This document shows positions 1 through 12,400 of a stretch of 64,000 nt of DNA, piece by piece; position 1 is the first letter of the stretch; each line of letters begins with the position of its first letter. Source of the DNA: Spirometra erinaceieuropaei (lineage: Eukaryota; Platyhelminthes; Cestoda; Diphyllobothriidea; Diphyllobothriidae); contig CACRXP010000167.1 in the NCBI GenBank assembly GCA_902702965.1, forward strand, positions 1,068,315 through 1,132,314, written 5' to 3'. The translations under genes and the position numbers were made by a program. Under the pieces are notes generated by a model. That model was not told the origin of the DNA. It worked only from the letters and a program-made list of their open reading frames with translations, and ran no database searches.

Positions 1-329
1 ATTCTAAAATACAGCGAAAAGAATTTTTCTAGCACTCATTGTGTTAAAAAGTACTTTTTAGGTAAAATTGTAATCTTTAAAAAATACGGAATCTAGCCAA
101 CTTTGCCTAATTCGATGTAAGAAAGTTCAATTCTTCTTATGCGGAAATAGAATGAGACCTCTTACGACTAATAAAGTTTTGCAATGGATGTAAACCACGC
201 TGAACACCTCAGAATCAGCAATTCTGAACGAACATATACGAGGTTATTTGAAAAGACACACCGCGGTGTCGAAAAGTCTTATACTCACAAAGGATTAAAC
301 CTAGAAGACAACCTTTACTTAATTAAAAA

Positions 330-590
330 AGTTGAAGGAAAAAAGCAACCTTCGTAAAATGCATCTGAATATGTAGGACATCAAAAACAAGTATGAGAAT
401 TCATGATACTTTAGCAGCCTTTTTAATGATCGTGGTTTCCGCGAGCAGAATTAACGAAGCTGACTCAAGGGACGGCATCCTAACCTGATCAAATTAGCAC
501 CGGATTATGTTGCACGGCAATCAACATTATAAGCCCACCTACGTAATCCTTGATGAGCGAAAAAGCAATTAATGAGATAGAGCAGATACT
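330..590 (+). mobile_element. Degenerate right arm of FB inverted-repeat element
   Basis: This stretch resembles the right terminal arm of the FB family seen complete at 19266-20263. Shared blocks in the same order include a TGATCGTGGTTTC segment near 425-440, a GATTATGTTGCA..GGCAATCA segment near 503-525 and the following ACGTAATCCTT block. The extreme end is damaged, so the boundary near 590 is approximate. The left half would lie before the window starts. No coding capacity is visible. The identification rests on alignment by eye. Confidence 0.5.
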
Positions 591-1924
591 TTACTATTTT
601 TTGTTTTATATCTCCAAGTTCTCTCGGGAGTTTAATTCGAAGAGTGACTTTATTCTCTTCAAAACCACGATTTCCAGCGTTTTGCGAACTTCTTATGCTT
701 CACTGCCCGTTTGCCTCCGAAAAGTTTTCGGGAAAGTCTCGAATGATTAATTTTCTAACTGAAAACGTAGTGGGCACACAATTTACCTGGATCGTCTACG
801 CCCACCAATGATTTCCATGTAGAGCCTGATGTTACAGTTGGCAAGTGTACGCGTTCGATCTAGAGTAAACAGGCAAAAATAGTACTATGCGTCACAACAG
901 GGCGTCGAGAAGAGAAAAAAAAAGTTTTAAAAAACCAATAACGAAGGCAATGACGGAAGGGGGTTTTAGAGTTTCCTGTACTTCCCAAACAGGATGGAGG
1001 GACTACGATACAGTTCCGAGTTCAGGGAACAGAGGAAGGGCGTCAAAAGAAATGTGTGTACGCATTGTTGCTATAAACTAATTTAGCAGCATGAGGGTAG
1101 GAATGTGAGAGGATCGAATTAGGTCAGAGTAACCGAGAGACTTGAATGAGCACTATCTCTGGACGTTAGATTGTGTTAGCCATACTTACGGCTGTCGTCC
1201 TTAGCTGTCCCGAGTATTCCCTACTGCTGAAACTCAGAGTGTCTTCTGGACAGTTTGTGGATGTCTCAAAATTGCTAATGGCGGTCATCAGGTAGATATT
1301 AACACTGCAAATTCCGCAACGTAGTTAGCTAATCGAGATAACAGCTGTTACTTACTTTAGTCTTACATTATTTGTGGCCTTCCGTCCACCGAGTAGGCTA
1401 GAAAGGTGGATGCCGCTTTCACACAACGAAAATCTCAATCGACAAGGTATGGGACTGTGGCGCAGTGAAAATGCCTGTGGCGTCGTTCCTCTCTAGGACT
1501 ACCTTTGCAGAATAAGACATCATACCTTGTTATGGAGTTGGAGAATAGCTGGCGAGGATAGGATGTTCAGTCGAATATCCATGCATTTCTAACGGACCCT
1601 CTTGACTGCCGATTACCTTGCCGTCAAGTCAACATGAGAGACAGCAGTACAAAACCCGGGACGAATCAGCTGGCCGGCTGTGCATTTTAACAGAATCCGC
1701 TCTGTGATTGCGTCATTCTCCTCACTGAAAATTTCGTTTGGCATGAAAACAGTCGTCTGCGGTCATCGGGCGAACTTAACGCCGCCAAAGTCGAGCTGAG
1801 GCTCATTAGTTGTTGGGTGCGGAGGAGAAGAGGGGCGCTCGCCGATCATGGTACAGGACGTACTCGTCCCAGTGTGATTTGGTGCTCGACATAGAACCCC
1901 GTAGGCGGTCACACAACGGTTAAT
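591..1924. other. Unannotated stretch
   Basis: Only two short open frames (550-750 and 887-1081, both plus) occur here. Neither shows a recognisable domain or splice context, so I treat them as chance. No repeat family from elsewhere in the window is evident. Confidence 0.5.
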
Positions 1925-2040
1925 AATATATGCAAAGGGAGACTGCCGACAAAGACAAGGGAGACAGAGATGACTAGTTCTGACTTACTATACGTCGTCA
2001 GCCAACTATAACGCCATCAGTGAGCGTCACGCTATCATGG
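1925..2040 (+). repeat. Fragment of SINE-like repeat S1
   Basis: A run of ACAAAGACAAGGGAGAC..GAGATG followed by a TCTGACTTA..CGTC.TCAGCCA block matches, in the same order and spacing, the S1 repeat at 20298-20607 (AAGACAAAGGAGACCGAAATG, then TCTGGCTTATTGGCCGTTATCAGCCA). The tRNA-like head of S1 is not recognisable here, so this is a partial and diverged copy. Confidence 0.5.
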
Positions 2041-2203
2041 TTAGGGTATGGCAGTCGCAACCAATAGGAAAAAGCGAAATCGGCTAAATTTCGGAGCATT
2101 GCAGGCGTAAAAAAGTGTAAGTTTGAGCCTCAGGTGTCCGAAAGTATGGGCTTGGGTATGGTTAGCGGAGGACAATCAACAAATCAGAAATGTGGGAGGT
2201 CCA

Positions 2204-3071
2204 CAGGGTTTATGAGTGACCCAGGGGCTATTTAAGCCCATCATTGCTACGCCACCCGCATGACGAAGTCGGCGTGTTATGATCACTGGGACAAGGAGAG
2301 GTGAAATAGGCTGTGGACGATGTTCGTAAATGCGGTTTGCGGAGTACACATCCCTGTTATCAGGGGGTTAGTGTGGCGTGTAATGACCATCTTGGGTCGT
2401 CTTTGGCCACAGAAGACAGAGCGCTTGTGTCAACGTTTTCCGACACCACAGCACTGTACCGGCTAGCCGTATAGTCCCTGTCTACGCTGTTGGTTGCACC
2501 CGTTGGCTTAAACCTCTGGAGAAGTTTGCTGGTTCTAGGTCGAGCCCCAAATGACAATGGGACGAGTACGTCCCGTAACGTGGTCGGTGGGCGCCCCACT
2601 ACCACATGTTTCACGCTCTCTCCCCTCCTACGCGTACGAGTTAAAGACCGACTGAACGCCTTCTAGTTCTGTTCTGTCAAATCTTGCCGATACGAATCAC
2701 CGAATCGATGCCGAGGAAGTCTGTCAGTTTTTTCACCGGGCTCCAACAAACTTCTCCAGAGGCCTACGCTAACGGGTGCAACCAACAGCGTAGACAGAGA
2801 CTATACGGCTAGCCGGTCCAGTGCAATGTTGTCGGAAAACATTGACAGAAGCGCTTTGTTTTCTGCGGCTAACGCCGACCCAAGCTGGTCATTGCACGCC
2901 GCCCCAACCCCCTGATGACAATGAGGAGTACTCCACGTATCCCATTTACGAACATCGTCCACAGCCTATTTCACCTCTCCTTGCCCCAGTGATCATAAAA
3001 CGCCGACCTCGTCATGCGGGTGGCGTAGCAATGATGGGTTTTAACAGCCACAGAGTCACTTATTAACTCTG
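2204..3071. mobile_element. Foldback element FB-II with ~330-bp inverted arms
   Basis: The left arm (about 2204-2535) is the reverse complement of the right arm (about 2745-3071). Matching landmarks are CATCATTGCTACGCCACCCGCATGACG on the left against CGTCATGCGGGTGGCGTAGCAATGATG on the right, and a shared GGCTAGCCGTATAGTC / GACTATACGGCTAGCC pair nearer the centre. About 210 bp lie between the arms. The open frames inside (2360-2614 minus, 2821-3066 plus) are mirror shadows of the two arms and do not look like a transposase. The ends start CAG(A/G)GTT and differ from FB at 19266. No clear target duplication is visible. This is a non-autonomous foldback or MITE-like element of unknown superfamily. 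Confidence 0.85.
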
Positions 3072-3571
3072 TAAACCTCTAATATTTTCAATTTCTATGT
3101 AATTGTATTGAACCACTGAAGAGTTACCGAAAACACTTGTTTGCCAAACTGAGTTTTTAAGCGTAGCGTTGGGATATTCAAAGAAGTGAGAAATGGCCAT
3201 CTAGTCTAGTTCTACATGAAAACTGCCACTGGATCACGAGTTCATCCGAGATCGGCTGCGATCGATAGTGCTCATTGTCACGTAAGATCAACGTTCACCG
3301 ATCTACACCATTTACAGGACGAAAGCAAGCCTCAGCCTTAAGCCTGCAGCCTTAAGCCTACTCTATCTGTGCTATAAATCACGGTTGCGAGGTTAGGCCA
3401 AATCATTCGTTTTGGCTCCGTGATCTGGATAGCTACATCACTGTCCTCCTCCCCGGTAAATAAGTGCCGTTTTTATCTCTTATCTAATCGCTTTCGACAA
3501 TGACCGTGATCTTGAAAAAATGACCGCGTTTGGTTTATTTGAATCTGTCGCAAATCAGGAAGACCTATGTA
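3072..3571. other. Unannotated stretch with short tandem repeat
   Basis: The only structure noted is a short duplication near 3331-3358, where GCAGCCTTAAGCCT-like 14-mers occur twice in tandem. No gene or known repeat is recognised. Confidence 0.5.
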
Positions 3572-4534
3572 CCATAGCTTACTTATCGCCTAAAATTTTA
3601 ACCGAAATTCGGGATGTCTTCTTAGCTAGAGATAGTTAACTAAGGGATGCTTTAATATGCATAAGCATGCAGAACAACCACAAGAATGTTTCGTCCCATC
3701 GGGAAAGCAACTCTAAGAAACCTTCTTTTTGGCGACCTAGGAAACATATCCTCGGAATAAAACGAATAGGCCGTGTAGTCTGATTTTTTTCACTGAATTT
3801 CGATGCCCATATCATTATAAATATATTTTATTGAGACCATGTACAGCAATATTCCTGCTAGAAATTCATTGGTAGGAAATTGGATCCTCTTCAAAATTTA
3901 AACTCACGGAAAGCACATCTATAGGTTAAAAAACCGTTTAAATCTCTGATTTATTTTAAAACCGACTTACACTTGCGCTTGCCTTTAGAATTCCCAAACT
4001 ACATTTTGTGCACTTTCCATGTAAGCAAAGTTATATATTCCCTTACCCTTTTATGAAGATGCAATATGGGACTCGCATAATCCTGGGATAAATATGAGTC
4101 ATCTTTTACAAGGAGCCATAATAAATGTTCAGACGCGATGGACACTTGGGGTCCCAAAAAATCTCATAATCACAGACTTTTCCACATCGAAGCATGTCAT
4201 GTTTTCGATTAAACAACTTGAAAAATAAACACGTAAATCACTCCCGAGCGAGTATTCCGAGGAATATTTTTGTGCATGTTTTCTATTATACATATTATAT
4301 TAATAGGGACATCGAAATTTAATGAGAAAACTTCACATTACGCCCAGAGTCATCTTATACTGAGTGGGGCTTTTCCAGGCTGCCGTAAAAGAGCTCATTC
4401 AGGATCTGGTATCCTGTCGCGAATAAAACTTCTTGTGATCATGGTGAACGATTAGCGATGGTAGAGCTCCACGGTACGCATCGAACACACATTCGAAATT
4501 TTAGCTAGCATTTTATGAGACAAGTCGGCTAATG
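3572..4534. mobile_element. FB inverted-repeat element, subfamily B, degenerate
   Basis: The left arm contains a CCTAAAATTTTAACCGAAATTC segment near 3589-3610 and a CACTGAATTTCGATGCCC segment near 3790. Both correspond to blocks of the subfamily B left arm at 45671. The right arm shows TTTCTATTATACATATTATATT..GGGACATCGAAATTTAATGAG near 4279-4326 and ends ..TTTTATGAGACAAGTCGGCTAATG. TA dinucleotides flank both ends (3570-3571 and 4535-4536), as in other copies. The two arms have diverged heavily, and no transposase is present. Confidence 0.6.
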
Positions 4535-4536
4535 TA

Positions 4537-5370
4537 GCTTGTTTGGATTTGCAACTGTGCTAAAGTAGTCTTGAATTTCCGCCCCCTATATGAATTACTG
4601 CCTGGTGTCAGGGAAGCATCTGATGAAATGTAATATATAACAACCACTAAATTGCATCGATGGCGTGTTAAGGCCAAATAACCTGGCCGACTGGGGCGAG
4701 AAACGAAACTGCGGAGTGACATTGAGATGCGGATATTTTCAGCTGTGTTTTTTAATGTGCGGTCTCGCGACAGTTGCAAAGCAAATCGGTTACTATAAGT
4801 GAGTGTGAGAGTACGGCAGTCGGACGAAGCATTTTCGGCCAGCGCGTTTTGTGTGCGAAAGAAATTTGTCTTAAACTGAAGGCGTGCTCATTCCGGATAC
4901 GCGTATATCACACTGCGTTCAATAGCAGTGGTTGCATGTGGCTGACATTGACGGGGCACAAGCTGAATGGGAAAATAGCCAAAATTCCTCCATTGTCGAA
5001 CTTGCTTATCTGATGGGAACGTCTGCATCATTGTCAGGATAGACTGCAGGCAGCGAAGTCCAGTCCATCGAACAGCACGGGTTTTCTGAGTTGACTGTTT
5101 ACTTCACTCCCGGATGTTAACCAAAATTAAATTACTATGCTGCATTTTGATCTGGGGTCAGAGTTTCAATGAGACTGATAATCTGTTTATGTGACAGGGG
5201 ATGTGAGAGATTGTTTGCTTCTAGTGACGGGACGAAGGAATTGAGCTGGGCGAGTGTCAAAAACTGCAAATTCCCGATCAGCTGCCAACTTTAGGCTTAT
5301 GGCATCATGCACTTGAATATATATGTATATATATTCCATATGGTAAAGGTATTATACCGTACTCCCGACC
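4537..5370. other. Unannotated stretch
   Basis: Two divergent open frames of 79-88 codons occur (4513-4779 minus, 4774-5013 plus) with no recognisable domain. A short TATATGTATATATAT tract lies near 5318-5334. Nothing else is recognised. Confidence 0.45.
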
Positions 5371-5656
5371 TAGATACTTGCTAAAAGCCCAGACACGTGT
5401 TTCGCCGATATTCTGCCGCTGCGTGACACGGCTGCGAGGGGTTCGGCTCTTCAGTGGGACCCCCAGCGTTCTCTAGCGGTTTCCGGTATATGAACTCCAG
5501 AGAATAATCAGGCGAATAATTCCAGAAATTAATCAGTGCAGAACTTGGAGTTAAATCTCCGGGACATGACTTTTCGGTTCTGACCCTAAAAAGTCATGTC
5601 CCGGAGATTCAACTCCAAGTTCTGCACTGATTAATTTCTGGAATTATTCACCTGAT
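5371..5656 (+). mobile_element. FB-III foldback element with near-perfect central hairpin
   Basis: The left end reads TACTTGCTAAAAGCCCAGACACG and is followed by GTTTCGCCGATATT and GGGGTTCGGCTCTTCAGTGGG. The same series occurs inverted at 27262-27493 and, with both ends, at 38269-38532. The 3' part is a hairpin: 5507-5574 pairs with 5589-5656 across a 14-base loop (66 of 68 positions identical after reverse complementing). Beyond 5656 the right arm is cut off by a TA microsatellite, so the distal part of the right arm is missing. It is non-coding. Confidence 0.8.
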
Positions 5657-5672
5657 ATATATATATATATAA
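5655..5672. repeat. TA microsatellite
   Basis: A short run of alternating T and A sits at the truncated right edge of the FB-III hairpin, between it and the 3' end of the Penelope-like element. Confidence 0.8.
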
Positions 5673-5713
5673 TAGAAGAGGTTCTTCGGAAAAGTCGAGT
5701 TGTACTCGTGAAT

Positions 5714-5744
5714 TTTCGAGCTGGTGACACCAACCCGTCGTCAG
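5714..5744 (-). ncRNA. Hammerhead-ribozyme-like core in PLE tail
   Basis: On the minus strand CTGACGA (5738-5744) is followed by one extra base, a hairpin GGGTTGG...CCAGCTC, and then GAAA (5714-5717). This is the CUGANGA / stem II / GAAA order of a hammerhead. The unpaired base before stem II is atypical. Stems I and III are not convincing in this copy, so activity is uncertain. Three PLE fragments elsewhere in the window have the same layout. Confidence 0.4.
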
Positions 5745-5903
5745 ACGTAATGAAAACGAGGGAGAAAGTTATGTTGTCACAGTAGACCAGTTAGCGTGAT
5801 AGGACAGAACAGACCACTGACGTGTGAGGGGGGGTGGGGTGGGCTCCCGAGGTCATGGTAGGTCACTGAGTGAGGGGCGGGGAAGGGAGAGAAGGCGGAA
5901 CAA

Positions 5904-6421
5904 TTACGGCGCACCGTGCTGGAGGGGGAGGGTGGGTGGTGAATCAGTTGGAATGCGGGCGGCTGTATTCGCGGTCGTTGATGCGTGATTAGGGCAGGGG
6001 GCAGTCATTCGTGAACGTAGACCCTCGTAATGGGCATCTAAGTCAATGTGGCGGTTGATAATACCCGCATTGGAGTACCAAGCCTCGAGAATTTCCCTCG
6101 CTCGCTTTGTGTTAGCCATGGCGATGACCTCAGTGCCACCCCAATTAGATCGGTGGTCGTACTCGAGTGCATGGCAAAGACGAGGAACAGGGGGTCTCGC
6201 CGACGGATAGCTAGTTTTTGTTCGTTGATACGGGTGCCCAGGCATCGACCTGTATGGCCAACATACACGCAAGAGCAATTAGCACACGGGATGCGATAAA
6301 TTACGTTCGTTTGTTACTCTTTGGGGATGGGACCCTTCACTCGAGATAGTGCCGGTTTGTGGGCAACGTGAATACCCAAGTGGCTGAACTGCCGGGCAAT
6401 AATTTCAGAAGTTCCACGCTT
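5904..6421 (-). pseudogene. Broken GIY-YIG endonuclease of a Penelope-like element
   Basis: In known PLEs this C-terminal domain nicks target DNA for retrotransposition. The minus strand encodes GTSEIIARQFSHLGIHVAHK, then a linker, a Cys-rich IPCANCSC segment and the GIY-YIG core VYVGHTGRCLGTRINE. The frame next shifts by one base near 6172 and continues as HALEYDHRSNWGGTEVIAMA, an AREILEAWYSN helix and INRHIDLDAHYEG, ending in a Pro/Thr-rich tail with the stop at about 5904. Two lesions are clear: a TAA stop at 6314-6316, between the linker and the Cys motif, and the single-base loss. The CxxC upstream of the core agrees with the Cys/His motif of PLE endonucleases. This copy is inactive. Confidence 0.85.
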
Positions 6422-6429
6422 ATTTAAAT

Positions 6430-9400
6430 ATATATATCGTGATCATCCCTCGAGAAAGACGAAGAAGAGAAAGCGATTTCATGGACTAGATTGCATTTAA
6501 ACTGATGTTACGGAAACTCTCTCGTTTCCACCATCACAGTCGGTCACTAACGTTTCCTGCTGGCTTGATTTGTTCAGCCTTGCCGCCTGCATCGTATGAA
6601 ATCGCCTCCTCTTCCGTGTTTTCCTCGGGGGATGATAAACACGGTAATATATCTGGACCTCGAATCTTCACATACACATGGAAACCCCTACAGAAATTCA
6701 CCAATTGTATAGCAAAGAAAATGCCAGTGGTTTATTTTGGAGGGCTGCATATGTTCATACCCTGTAAAATGCCTGCTCTTTTAGCGATTTCACAGCTGAG
6801 CGCTATCAAAACAGCAAAAGCACCAAATTGGGGACGATAGACACCGATGTCAACATTCCAGGCAACTTTGGTTTCGGAAAACGCCTGAGCATGTGCTTAT
6901 GGAGTCAAATTATGCTATTGGTTTTTATAGTGGGCATGTAGGAAGAGGAGGTTCAAGGGTTTTCTGTCTGAAAGGTCCGTTGCATTGCTCAATGCAAGGA
7001 ATGCTGCATCTGTCTGTGTGCGCACGTAGGCAGTATTGCAGTCGGATGGACTGAAGGTTCAGTATGCCTAGCAACGGGCTCAAAAATGGTAAATAACGTC
7101 GACAGGACAAGATCTTGAGTGGGCTAGGTGAGCGGCGCAGTTTCGAAGATTACCAATAATCTACTGAAGGCAAAAGGATGGGTCAGTCCGTTCTTTTTGC
7201 CAAACGGATAATCGCGTAGGGCAGATTAATGGAGTGATAGCTTCATATGGGGGTTTAATCTAAATGAAAGTAAAAGGACCCGGATCTTAAGTAGACATAA
7301 TAGTCTAGCGTTACAGGATATTATCAGACAGCACGTAAAGCTTCATTGGATGGTGGGTGAAATCCGAATTTTCGCAATATCGTCTGGCGGACGAAGGATA
7401 CTATGCCAGGAATTGCCACTCCAATGACCCCATACCCTTGTCGGTAATGCTATTCCGCCGGAATTATAGGCCGTTTTCGGTTACTGCTTGTGATTGAGAG
7501 AAATCTCAGAGGTACAGCAGGGCGAGTTCGATCCATATCACTCTTTTACTATTTCTGACACTACTGCATTTTGGTTAAGTCCTCATTTATCAATAATGGA
7601 AGTTTGCATTCCATCTTAACTTGACTTTACACATACTGCCTTCGGTTTACACATCTGAACACAAAAATTTGCACTTCACATGCCCAACAAATGTACATTC
7701 ACTGAAAGGATTTGGTACAAATCAAAAATAAGCATTCGGCATTTGCTCTTCAATACCCAGAAAAACGCGTACTTGCAATAGGCCTTGTTATGTAGCGACC
7801 AGAGAATCAACGCAATGGTTTGTACCGGCAGGTCATAAAATTCTCACACGGAGTTCCTCGACGTAGGGAATCCACAAAAATATTTAACAGCAAAACAAAA
7901 ATCTACGGAGTGTTTCCGCAAAACAAGGATTCTAAAAAGGGAAAAACTTGAAACATGGGTCAAATTGAAGTACTTTAACAGAATACGAGCGATTGCCCAA
8001 GAATATACAATGCCCTAATAATGGAAAATAACCGATAGTATATTCTGTCAATTACTGACGAGAAAACAGCAAGTATTGCAAATGTCGTTACAAAGCTGTG
8101 AGCTAGGCACAAACACATGCAGCTAAAACGGCAGACCGGAAAATTCAAATGTCCCCTCGAATTTGGCCTGACTTTTGCAGTAGATGTTGCCGTTATTGCT
8201 AGATTTTCGTTGTGGGACAAGATGTCCCAGTTCCAACTATGACGGTTCTTGACAGGGCTAGAATCAGCCAAGAGACGATGGTGATATTGATCGTCTGAAG
8301 CTCAGCCAACATCAGGGATTGTAGAATGAGTAGCTTGATGGCGTAATGGATATATATGGATGTTTCACTGCAAACTGGATGACCATACCCTCCTTAACAC
8401 AAGATATTATAACGGCACAAATTGTAACGGGTCGATGTGATGTCGGCTGGAATTGTGGCCGCCATGCATGCACCCAAAGTGCCATATACGTGTCAAACCA
8501 TTCATGAGGGCGTCACGCAAGCACAGTACGTGGCAATTCGCTCGTCAGACCCGCGACCCTGCTTACCCCGCACGCAGCAGCCAACCGATCGTCGTCCTGA
8601 GACGTTCCAGACACTCAGCAGCTACACCGGCAGGTGGACTCCGTCTTTCCTGATTTCGTTCCCGCCCCATCTGCATCGAGTTTCTACATGGAACACAGTT
8701 TGTCACCGCTAGTTAGTGCTTGACAGTGCCTCCTAACACTAGGAAGATTTCCGTTTCGCAGAACACTCGACGAAGGTGGTCACGATAACTCCCCTTGTCG
8801 GCTTGAACCTTTCAAGCCATTCTGACTAAGAACGCATATGCTCAAAATGCTCAGTTAATAGAAAGCCGTACCGATCTTCCTCATCCCTTAAGTTTAATGT
8901 CCTACAAATAATTCCATCGTATGCATGTAATTTCAAAAACAGTACGAAGATTTCACTGCGAATGATATGCACCATGCTAGACAAAGTGAAGACTAGAAGG
9001 AAGATCTGCTCATCCAAATGATAGGCGGCTTACGGCCAAGGAGGCGAATGCGACAACAGGTTCCCACTTTTCAACGACCTTCAGCATAGAAAGGCACTTA
9101 GTTTAATTTTCACGAGATCACAAAACCTACTCATCAAGTAATTTAACCGAATTAAGCTCGAAACATTGAGCCTCGGGTGGGCTAATCTGAATCCCCACCA
9201 ATGAAACTAGGGTTTCACTCGTACCTACGATAGGTGACAGCCGCGAAAAAATGCCTACATTCTTTCAAACCATGCATGCTGACTGGGGTGTCTGAGCCTC
9301 GGGACCTACCGCAATGCAGTGGGATTTTGACAGCACGTTGTGTCAATTGCTGCCCTGCTTCCTCTCAGTTCCAACAAATTACCACTTTCGTAGTCAACAC

Positions 9401-12400
9401 CCAACAGTCGTGGGATGAAGTGATTGGTGCGATAGTTTCCTCGAAGCAGTTAACTCGAATGCCGGTTGTGGGTCTGTATAATTTAGATTGCAGTGTAATT
9501 AGCTAAGTGACAGGCTGGAAAGGCGCACTATAGAGCCAGCGTTCTGCGTTTGGACGATCTACCGGTGATCGCGATTTGGTGTGTCAAAAGAGACTCTCAA
9601 GATCCGTAAGAAGGTTGTTGGTTGAACAATGGCGTTGCTCGACATGTTTAGCTTTGCCATACTCTATTTTCAGAAGTCAGTTTATCGTTAATGCTTTACG
9701 GTATCCGCCCTGTGGGTATTTAATCTATAACCAGGGCAAAACAAATAAGAACAAGATAATCGAACTCGATATGAACGGTTTAAGCTAACGCCTGGTGCTG
9801 ATTTATCTCCCGGTAGCCAGGTAGGTAATACTAATTTTATTGGACAAGTTTAGTTCGGTGAATGGACGTTCTTGAGTATCCCCGTCGGGCCTGTTCAATA
9901 TTATAGGTAAATTGTAGTGGAGCAGTAATATTAAAAGCAGCCAATAAGTAGTCCTCATGGGTTGTTGGAGATTGGATAGGTCAGGAGCAGTGGTAGATTT
10001 CAATTCTGTAAGGTACATGGGGAAGAAGGTGAAACGGAGGGAACATGCCAGTTAGCAATGCCCATATATTGTCGCTGTAACTCGACAGGGCGTGCTGCGA
10101 GTACTAACCAGATGTCTTGCTTTCTGATTCAAACAACTGCTGGGCTATAACGGCAAGAATTATTAAAAATCTCTTGGGGGCGTACCAGGTCAGGCTAGAT
10201 AGTCGATTTACGTCGCCCATTCTCCGTGGGGAGGCACTTATTCGGTAACATCATGCAATTCGACAGCACTCGCCAGACGGCGATTCCTCATGCTTCCCAC
10301 TGTGGTCACATTGTACCAAATACGCAAAAGAGAACCGTCTCCTCACATGTCGCCTGTCTTTCAAGGAGCCCTTCAAGCTAGTATTTCACAGTATTTGATA
10401 GTTCGCCTTGCATTAGAAGTATTTTGTGGGCATGACGGACGCACTGAGGCCCAAACACTTAAGGTCGTCCGGAATCTCCCCACTGCCACCGACTAAGCCT
10501 TATCACCTCATCAAATGCCGTAGCCACTCACTTCAAACCGCCCAGCCCGTCCTCAGTGTCGGCAGCGAGACCTGACCCTGCCATTCACGCCTGAAAAGAT
10601 TGTGTCTAAGTTCCATGTGAAAACACGTGAGATTGACATTCGTCGATTTTAGTTGATCGCAGGACACAATGCAGGTTTTCCGTTTCGCATCAAAGATGTG
10701 CTCTAGAGATATGCATATCAGTCGTTTAACCGATGGAAATAAATGACCGGAAAACAGTACTAACGAAACCAAAGAAATTCAGGAATAACCCACCAGGTCT
10801 GTCGTAAATTGTAATGTTCTCATGAACTAACGAGTTATATCTCACGAAACCCTAGTCCTAAATTCAGCAAGTAAATCGGAGCAGTGAATAATACAGAGAT
10901 TTCTGAACGTTAAGAAAACTGACAACAGAATACCACAGCAGAGCACGCTAGCAAGGCGGGCTGTACAGGTGTGTGGTTTCTCGCCACATTCAAACAAACA
11001 ATGCGGTCAAAGAAAATGGGACTTAATTGTCAAGGGTAGATTATTCAGGTACCTCACCACAGGTCTATTTATTTTTAAAAGCATGTCAAACCCAAAGTAC
11101 AAGTTGGAAAGAGCAAGGGTTTGAACTCCTGCAGAGGTGGATATTAAGGTTAATGCTTGGGACCACGAATTTTCTCATTTCGTTCTGCAATCGAGTCAAG
11201 CGGGCGAAGGCCGTTACATGATAGAGTTCGAATGTCGGGGATCATAGCGGACAGGCTAGGGGATCGTGACTCTGGTGATGGTGCTTTGGACTGAATGACA
11301 ACCGAACCGTCCTCCAAACTCTGGTCTTTCACATCTTCAACTGGACATCTTAAGCAGAGTAGGACAAGAAAGCCCGAAAGGGTCCCAGTAGAATCGCACG
11401 GAAGCAAAGTTGAGCTCATTCACAATAAAGCTCGAAACTTTTGAATCGACGAGTTTCCACCTTCGAAGATCTGCGGACCTTGTTATACGAGTTCCGACGT
11501 AGGCATCTTCACCAGCTGTCAGAGATCAGCTGCATAGGGTATCCGCTCGATGGGATGTTAGCGTTTAAACGCACCGAGACGTGTTTGCTGTGAAAAAGAG
11601 AACGCTAGATCACCGGAAACAGGATTTTTTGTTGGCATAATTGGATTCACAGGTAAATATCACTAGAAACTGTTTCAAAGATCGAGTATTGTTCTTCCCA
11701 GTTCCTTCTTTGAGCCCGCGTGTTGCCTGCGTGGTTAAGATCTCTTGAAACTCGGTAGTGTTCCCGACTGCCTACGCAATAGCAGTCCCTTCTAAAGCAG
11801 TCAGCAGTCTCTTCAGTAGCGGAAGTTTAACCAAAATATTTTTCCCAATATAGAACACCTGCTTCAGTGATTTACTTGCATTTAACGCAACTCTGTGTGC
11901 GGCAATCGGCCTGTGGGCATTCGCCCAAATGCGCGCCCACATCGCTCGCGTTGGGGCTTACTAGGACATTTGTGGACATGCCTGCGGCAATAATAAGTTG
12001 ATCAATAGTAGAATAACAAATGTAATTTTATGCGTCCGTTGCAAAAAATTAACCTTCACCAACGAAAGGTGCACACACTATGAAAGTAGAAAATTGCTTA
12101 AATCCGGCGACCAGTTGTTGTCGTTTAAAGTATTTAAGTATGAAGTGTCTTGTCGTGTGTGTAGTCTACATACAACTTCGGTGATTCCCGGAAAAACTAA
12201 CTTATCCTACAGAAAATTGACGTAATTTCAAAAACTAAAGTTAAAAACATAAGAGGGGACAGCGGTTGATGACTATTTATACGAATACATTGGTTAGTTA
12301 CTTCCGCAATCAGGCAGGCATAGATTGGAAGAACGCAAGCATTTGTTTCGCGGCTGTCACCTATATTAGTCACACGTGATACATTAGTTCCTGATAGAAG

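Larger units (their letters stand above)
5690..6425 (-). mobile_element. 5'-truncated Penelope-like element (3' portion)
   Basis: Read on the minus strand, the element starts inside the coding region near 6425, runs through the GIY-YIG endonuclease remnant, and ends in a non-coding tail near 5690. The reverse transcriptase part is absent, as expected for a 5'-truncated insertion. The tail carries a hammerhead-like core (5714-5744), which fits the known presence of hammerhead motifs in terminal repeats of Penelope-like elements. It abuts the FB-III foldback on its 3' side. Family assignment rests on the endonuclease sequence. Confidence 0.8.
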
